From Pisolithus tinctorius (lineage: Eukaryota > Basidiomycota > Agaricomycetes > Boletales > Pisolithaceae), in assembly GCA_024663395.1 (NCBI GenBank), contig JANFAH010000049.1:310001-374000 (forward strand): 64,000 nt of DNA, written 5' to 3'. Under the pieces are notes generated by a model, which did no database searches, was not told the origin of the DNA, and saw only the letters and a list, made by a program, of their open reading frames with translations. The position numbers and the translations under genes are program-made. This document shows positions 57,891-64,000 of this stretch, one piece after another. Position 1 is the stretch's first letter. Every line of letters begins with the position of its first letter.

Positions 57891-58792
57891 TGTGAAGTAC
57901 GGGTTTACCCTCGGGTGACCAGGCTTCAAGACCAGGTGACAGGGGCCAAGTCCAAGTGGCCAAAATCAAGGCTGAGAGACAGGGGCCAAGTCCGGTTAGA
58001 CCGGAGTTAAGGCCGGAGGTCAGGGGCTAAGTCCAGAGGACCAGACTTAAGGCCGGGAGCGTGGGAACAAGACCGGTGGTGTGGGAAACCGACCGGTGTT
58101 GGAGTGTGCACAGGGGGAAGCCAGTCTGGGGTTGGATCTACCTCCCTTGGTCTCAGCTTATGTGCTGTACCCTTATGCAAGCCGGGGAGAGGTCCAGGAC
58201 AGGGGCTGGGGATAGCTTAAGGCTCGGCCTTAGCTATAGAGTAGTCTCGGGGTGTAGTACGGAGTTGAGGGTAATACTAAGTTGATATTCTGACTGGGGT
58301 GCTATGAAGTATGTACAGGGGTTAAATACATGAGGCCGGTCCGGGATAACAAACATAGAGCCGGACTTGTTAATAAGCTATTAGCAAGAAGATTAGCAAG
58401 AGAGTGGATAGCCATAGTGGCTGTGCCGAGGCTAATAGCCAAAGTCTGGGTGACCGGCATACCAGGGTCAGACACAGGATTTGTACAGTAAGCAAAGTCA
58501 GATGAATGGGCTAGACTAAATATAGTACAAACAAAGGGAAACAGACCGGAGTTATGTCCAGGTGACCTGGACATAGACCTGGGAGGACCAGGGTGGAGCA
58601 GCACAAGGCTGGGAGGCCGAAATGGACCGGAGATAGGGGTAAAACACCGGACTTGAGTTATGCAGGCCGGAGTTGAGTTATCTAGGGCCAGGATTGGGTT
58701 TTCTAGGCTGGGCTAGGACCGGACTTGACCGGAGATAGGGGCTAGGGGTCCGGACTGGACTGGGACCGAGTCTGAGAGTCATGGATATGACA
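57891..58792 (-). repeat. Solo LTR2 in the integrase of element E
   Basis: 902 bp, target duplication GGTGG (57886-57890, 58793-58797). Best reference copy of LTR2 in the window. Confidence 0.95.
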
Positions 58793-58797
58793 GGTGG

Positions 58798-61485
58798 GGA
58801 TGCACACCGCTTGCTTTGAGAGGCAGTCCACTACCACAAGTATGGCAGAGTAGCCATCGGAGTTTGGGAGGTGTTCGATGAAGTCCATGGAGATGGAGTT
58901 CCAAGGTCTCTCTGGGACAGGGAGTTGCTTCAGTAGACCATAGGGGTGGTGGCACAGAGTTTTGCTCTGTCCACAGGCAGTGCAAGACCTGACGTATTCT
59001 TTCACATCAGAGCAGAGGTTAGGCCACACATAGTCCCTGCGGACGAGTTCCAGGGTGCAGTTCTGCCCGAAATGGCCTGCTAGAGGGTGGTCATGCTTAA
59101 ACCAAAGCACTCAAAGGTGGAGGTCATCAATGTCAGGGACAAAGATGCGTCTGTCAAGGCGGAGTAGACCGTTGGAGTCCAGGGACCACCGAGGCTTAGT
59201 CGGAGTTGGAAGATGGCTGGCAGAGACGGGGTCAGAGGGTAGGGCGGAGATGATGTCAGAGTGCAAGCACTCAACATCGAAGACCATGGCGGCATGGAGT
59301 ACAGGTGCCATGAGGGTGGTGGTATGGAGGGACGATGCGAGTTGCTCCTGTGTAAACATAGGGCGGAGATTATGAGGATTTACCTGCGCATAGTCCCTAT
59401 CCCCCCCTTTTGGGTAGACATCCCAATGTCGCATAAGTGCGTCGGGTTTGGCTCCTAGGCGGCCAGGTCAGAAGCGAATCGAAAGATTGAACTGGGAAAG
59501 GTACTCTGATGAGTGAGAACCTTGGAGGTAGAAAAGTACTCAAGGTTTTTGTGGTCTGTCACCATGTTGACAGGTAAGGCAGAGCCTTCTAGGTAATGCC
59601 GCCAATGGCAGAAGGCCTTGAAGATAGCCAACAGCTCCTTGTCATGGGTATCATAATTGAGTTCTGGTGCAGTCATGGTCCAGGAGTAGAAAGTGACTGG
59701 GCAGAGTTCACTGTCACAGCAGGTGATCGACAAAATGCCAGCAATGGCATAGTTGGAGGTGTCGGTTTCCACCATAAGCGGAGCATCAGGGACCCAATGA
59801 GTGAGAATAGGAGCAGAGCTGAAGGCATCCTTCAGGTGGAGGAAAGCGGAGTGGCACTCCTCGGAAAAGTTCCAAGGAGCACCCTTTCACATGAGGCGAG
59901 TGAGTGGAACGACGATGTCGGAGTAGTTATTAATGAATCGTCTGTAGAAATTTGCGAAACCAAGGAAAGACTGGATGTCTTGCACCTTCCACAGCTCAGG
60001 CCAGTTGCGGACTGCCTGAACCTTCTCAGTGGACATGGTGAGACCAGAGGGAGAAAGAACATAACCAAGGTACTCAATGGAGTCAGAGTGAAACTCGCAC
60101 TTCTCTGGCTTGGCATAAAGACCATGCTTTCGGAGGCGGTGGAGTACCTCTTTTACATGTTCACGGTGTGACTCCATGTTCTGCAAGTAAATTAAGATGT
60201 CATCAAGGTATACCACGACACAGACATTGAGCATGTCCGCAAAGATGCTATTAACAAACTGCTGGAAAGCCGCAGGCGCATTAGTCAGACCGAATGGCAT
60301 TACCTGCCACTCGTAAGAACCATAACGAGTGCAGAATGCCATTTTCCATTCATCTCTGTCTGCAATGCGGACCAGATGATAGGCATGGCAGAGGTCGATC
60401 TTGGTATAGACTTTAGCACGGCTTGGGGAGTCAAGTAGGTCGGAGATGAGCAGCAGCGGATAGCGGTCTTTTTTCATGATTTTATTGAGTCCTCGATAAT
60501 CTATGCAGAGGCAGAGTGAACCATCCTTCTTCTTCACAAAGAGAACAGGGGCACCATGAGTGGAGGTGGATTGTTTGATGAAACCATAGCCAAGATGCTC
60601 GTCAATGAAGGTGCGGAGAGCTTCAAGCTCTGGCAGAGAAAGAGAGTAGATTGTACCAATGGGTGGAGAAGCTCCTTCCTCAAGGTTGATCTTGAGATCG
60701 AACGAGTGATGTGGTGGAAGATCTGTGGCCTTGTCTTTACTAAAGACATTGGCAAACTCGTGATACTCAGAAGGAACCGAGGAGAGGTCAGGAGGCGGAG
60801 ATGAAGCAGAGGACGCATGAAGCTTCACATCATCAGTGGAAAGCTGCAAGTGGAACTGTCTAGAGCCAGGGAGAGCACAGGCTCTAACATACGCAGCAGC
60901 ATTGATGAGTGAGACGAGCGGAGCGGAGTGCAGCAAGTCAGTTGGAGGTGCAGTCAGAGCTGCAAATGGAGTGGAGGTTGCAGTGGAAGATGACGAAGGC
61001 ACCTGGGGTGTCGGCATTCCCTGTAGCGATGGTTTGAATGATATACTGCCCAGTACCCAGTCAATCGACAGATTGAAGCGGGTGAGCCAGTTGTGTCCTA
61101 ACACCAGCGAACATGAAGAATCCAACGGAGTAACATAAAATGAAACAGAATTGACATCGCCGGAAGGAAAGCGGAGGGAAAGATCTACTTCTTGGGAAAT
61201 GACAGCATTTGTACTACCATTGAACAAGCGGAGCGGAATTGGCAGGGAAATGGAGGAAACAGGAATGGCATATTTTTTGATTACAGATGGGTCTATGAAA
61301 CAATGAGAGGAGCTGGAATCGATCAATGCAGAAACAGTATCAACAGAATAATCCGGAAGAGTTACAGATGGAAGTAAGGAATTGGGACTAGAAAGAGCGG
61401 ACGCGTTGAGTCGGATGTCCAGTTGCGCACAGTTGGGTTCAACGCTTCCTCCAGGCTGTGCGAGCTCCCTGGAGGAGCAGACTAA
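58798..61485 (-). pseudogene. pol: Pol of element E, protease to first part of integrase
   Basis: Protease (LIDSSSSHCFID), RT with YLDD, TGA at 59889-59887 shared with A and D, RNase H with a 16-17 bp deletion near 59508 that shifts the frame, and the HHCC finger and first Asp of integrase. At the A/D stop 5037 this copy has CGA. Upstream the frame overlaps gag because one A is missing in the slippery site. Confidence 0.85.
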
Positions 61486-62749
61486 TTTTTGGCTCTGCCT
61501 TCTCCTCAGTCGGAGTAGGCAGAGTTCCAGCCATAGCTGCATGGGCTTTGGCTGCACGAGAGGTGGACTTGGGACAGTCCTTGGCAGAGTGGCCAGCCTC
61601 GCCACAGAAGAGGCAGAGGTTGTTCTTCATCCTACGCTGGTGCTCAGCGGAGGTGACTTTGCCATCTTTACCCAGAAGGTGGGCAATATCGGACTTGGGC
61701 AGATCTTTCTGTTTGCCCTTGCCCTTGGCATTGGACTTTTGAGCAGAGGCAGTGGATGACGATTTAGTTTTGCTGTTGGAGTTGGAAGACTGCGACTTGT
61801 TGGAGGCAGACTTGGTGGTGTGTGAGATCTCTGCTTTGCACTCCCAGTAGCATGCATCGATGGTCTGGGCGAGTTCGTGGAGTTGTGTGAGGGTAGAGGG
61901 TTTTCCAATGCAAGCGATCTCATCCTTGATGTGGTCTGGAAGTCTGCTATAGAAGTGGTGGCAGAGTGCACCGATACCATAGTCCTTGACCTGCGAAGCC
62001 CAGTGATTGAACTCCACAACATATTTGGTAATACAAGAACTGTCCTTCATGGTAAGGTTCTCGAGTTGTTGGACGGCATCCACTATAGCATCGTGCAGAC
62101 CGAAATTAGCTGTGAGCTCTTGTAAGAACTCATGGTAGTCGTGCATCCAGAGCAGGCGGTCATAGTTGTCAGGATTTAGTAGGTCTGGCTTGAACCAAGC
62201 CAGGGCCATACCCTTGAGATAAGACTGAGTGAAGGTAACTTTTGCTCTGTCAGAGCAGAATGCACAAGGGCGGTCTTGGTAGTTTAGCTCGCATTGTATG
62301 AGGAACTCACGGAGTTTCTTGGGATCAGAGCCATTGAAGGTATCAGGCTCGTGGACCTTGGTTTTCGGAGCGGAGTCCCCAGTGTGTGAACTAGACTGTG
62401 CAAGTGCATGAACAGCTCTAGCAAGAGCTACAAGGGGATCCTCTGGCGGCTCAGCCGGGTCTTCGGGGACATCCCCGTCACTGCTGCCCCTGCCATCGGG
62501 ATCACCATCAGGATAATCAGGGTCGGGGTCAGGTCCATCATCTCAGTTACAAGGAGGCGGAGTATGGAAGGCTGATGGGTGGAGGTCGGAGTGACCAGCT
62601 TGTGAAGCGCTTTCGCCTTCAGTGCAAGAGCAGCGTCAAGCAGAGAAAGACTGGAATTGTTCGATGACAGAAGGGAGTCGACGTGGATTAGCTAGCGCTA
62701 CAGCGAGGTTCTCAGTGACCTCTCTTTGAGATTGAGCTCAAGTTCTCAT
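61439..62749 (-). pseudogene. gag: Gag of element E
   Basis: ATG at 62749; codon 4 is TGA where A has CGA. The core (GMALAWFKPDLL) and zinc knuckle [14 protein letters not shown] are intact. The slippery run has five A instead of six, so gag misses its TAG and reads on 18 codons to 61439, and a -1 slip no longer leads to pol. Confidence 0.85.
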
Positions 62750-62797
62750 AATGGTGTAAGTTTCTTGGAGGACAGGAAGTGAGATCGTACAAGTGTG

Positions 62798-62808
62798 AGT
62801 ACGAATAT
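62798..62808 (-). other. Self-priming primer binding site of element E
   Basis: Plus strand AGTACGAATAT, two bases left of the 5' LTR; identical to the site of A and complementary to the transcript start region in its own LTR near 63097-63107. Confidence 0.75.
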
Positions 62809-62810
62809 AC

Positions 62811-63524
62811 TGTCAAGTCCAGGCCTACTCTGACCAACTCCGACACTATATAAGGTCTAGAGAAGGGTTCAGAAGCAAGTCTGACACAGAAGAACAGAAC
62901 TCCGACTAGCAGAGTGTCGGCAGGAACGAAGACCACCGAGACAAAGGTGGAGCGGAGTGAGGGCATCGGGTTTAGCTCGTGCGCTACCCCCTTGCACGAT
63001 CTCAGCCCTCATATTTCAGAGGGAGAGTACAGACAGAGAGTCAGAGATAACTCCGACAGGCAGAAGACAGAATCAGAGGGAGTAGGAACTAAGTTGATAT
63101 TCGTACTGAAGAACAGCAGAGTACAGTACATGCTTTTATACTGCTACGGAGGTACAGTAATCGGAATCAGAACTGACATATGGAGACTCATAAATTTTCA
63201 AGTAAAATTTCCTGGATGACAAATGAAGGGTAGATGGAGGACATACGAACGGGTAACACAGAAGATCCAGAAAAGGAAACAGTCCAGGCACTGGACCATG
63301 CGGTGAGCACGCTGCAGAGTACCTGACTGCAAAGGTAGTCACATGACCCCTCAGAGAACAGACTGCTCGGTCCGGTAGGAGAGCAACACAAGTCTGACAA
63401 CAGTCGGAGCGGAGATGGTTTGCAACCAACAGAAGTTGGGCGGAGTTGGTGCAGAGTGAGTGGATGACCAGCGGAAAAGGTTGCGGAGTGAGCAAAGACC
63501 TATGACGAACGCATGGTTATGACA
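62811..63524 (-). repeat. 5' LTR of element E
   Basis: 714 bp with TG...CA ends, no length difference to the 3' LTR; target duplication GTTTC follows. Confidence 0.95.
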
Positions 63525-64000
63525 GTTTCCTTGTCTCAGTTAAGGTCCCCATCGTCACTACCCTCTATCCCTTGTGTCGGAAGGACTCTAACCCACTATA
63601 CACTTATTGGTTTACATTCCGTACTGCACCGCCCTTGACCTACATCATATATAAGGCCATGTAGTACTCCAATGTAATCAGTATGAATATCAAATAAAGT
63701 CCCCACCTTTGACTCCCTCTCAGTCCCCTCTGGAGTTTCATCTCCACTTCCTCTGAGTCTGCTCCACCTCTGAAATACAAGGGCTGAGCTCGTGCAAGGG
63801 GGCAGTGCACTAGCTGAACCCAACACCCTCTCATCTGACCTCCAACCTCTGATCTCCGGCTCCAACTCCGACCTCAGCCTCCGAGACTTTCCTTTGTACC
63901 CCTCTGCTCACTGTTTGTCGAATATCTTGTCACCCAGTGGTTGGATTCACTTCGGACTTTGACTGCTGTACTCCACAGCCCAACCCACTCCAACTCCACC
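63525..64000 (+). repeat. LTR3, right part, running off the window
   Basis: Continues 54236-54574 after element E. It contains the ATATAAGGCC box and the CAGTATGAATATC start motif (near 63680). The end of this LTR, its target duplication and the rest of the 5' LTR of D should lie just right of the window. Confidence 0.9.

Larger units (their letters stand above)
54575..63524 (-). mobile_element. Element E: full chromovirus of the LTR1 family
   Basis: Target duplication GTTTC (54570-54574, 63525-63529). Both LTRs 714 bp. It contains gag, pol, the antisense gene, and a solo LTR2 (57891-58792). Without that insert it is 8043 bp, against 8102 for A. Intermediate CpG content between A and D. Confidence 0.95.

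Overview
The window is repeat-rich chromatin of a filamentous basidiomycete, most likely an Agaricomycete. The basis is 41-66 bp GT-AG introns, KDZ-type and Crypton-like transposase genes, Ty3-type LTR retrotransposons with a C-terminal chromodomain (chromoviruses), and strong decay at CpG sites typical of cytosine methylation. I cannot name the species. Almost nothing is an ordinary host gene.

Left third (1-25 kb): the N-terminal half of a decayed KDZ transposase (minus strand); a small host gene with a viroplasmin/RNase H1-like domain whose first intron holds a complete chromovirus (element A, 1609-9710, 713-bp LTRs, CTAAC target duplication); a six-exon gene of unknown function with two in-frame TGA codons (12757-14901); a solo LTR (family LTR2); the gag-protease half of another LTR element (16694-20867); a seven-exon Crypton-like tyrosine recombinase (21180-23931); a long TCA microsatellite; and a solo LTR (LTR3).

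Middle and right (25-64 kb): one nested pile of insertions. The base is element D, an old minus-strand relative of A (28117 to 54235, with its 5' LTR interrupted). D was hit by (i) element F, which holds chromovirus C (30916-42987, target duplication GATGT), which in turn holds two inverted-repeat DNA elements; (ii) a solo LTR1 containing a solo LTR3; (iii) a solo LTR2 containing a Tc1-type transposon containing a solo LTR3; (iv) an LTR3 in its 5' LTR that contains full element E (54575-63524), which itself contains a solo LTR2. Five-base target duplications mark most junctions.

Common theme: chromoviruses A, C, D and E share a layout. They have a self-priming site just inside the 5' LTR, complementary to the predicted mRNA 5' end. 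In A, C and D an A-rich slippery heptamer sits directly before the gag TAG, with pol in the -1 frame (E has lost one A). Between pol and the 3' LTR each carries a third gene on the opposite strand. This antisense gene has one short intron and encodes a coiled-coil segment, a six-cysteine cluster of Zn2Cys6 type and an acidic tail. I regard it as the most interesting system here. Most internal stop codons are TGA where a relative has CGA, so CpG deamination, not random decay, silenced these elements.
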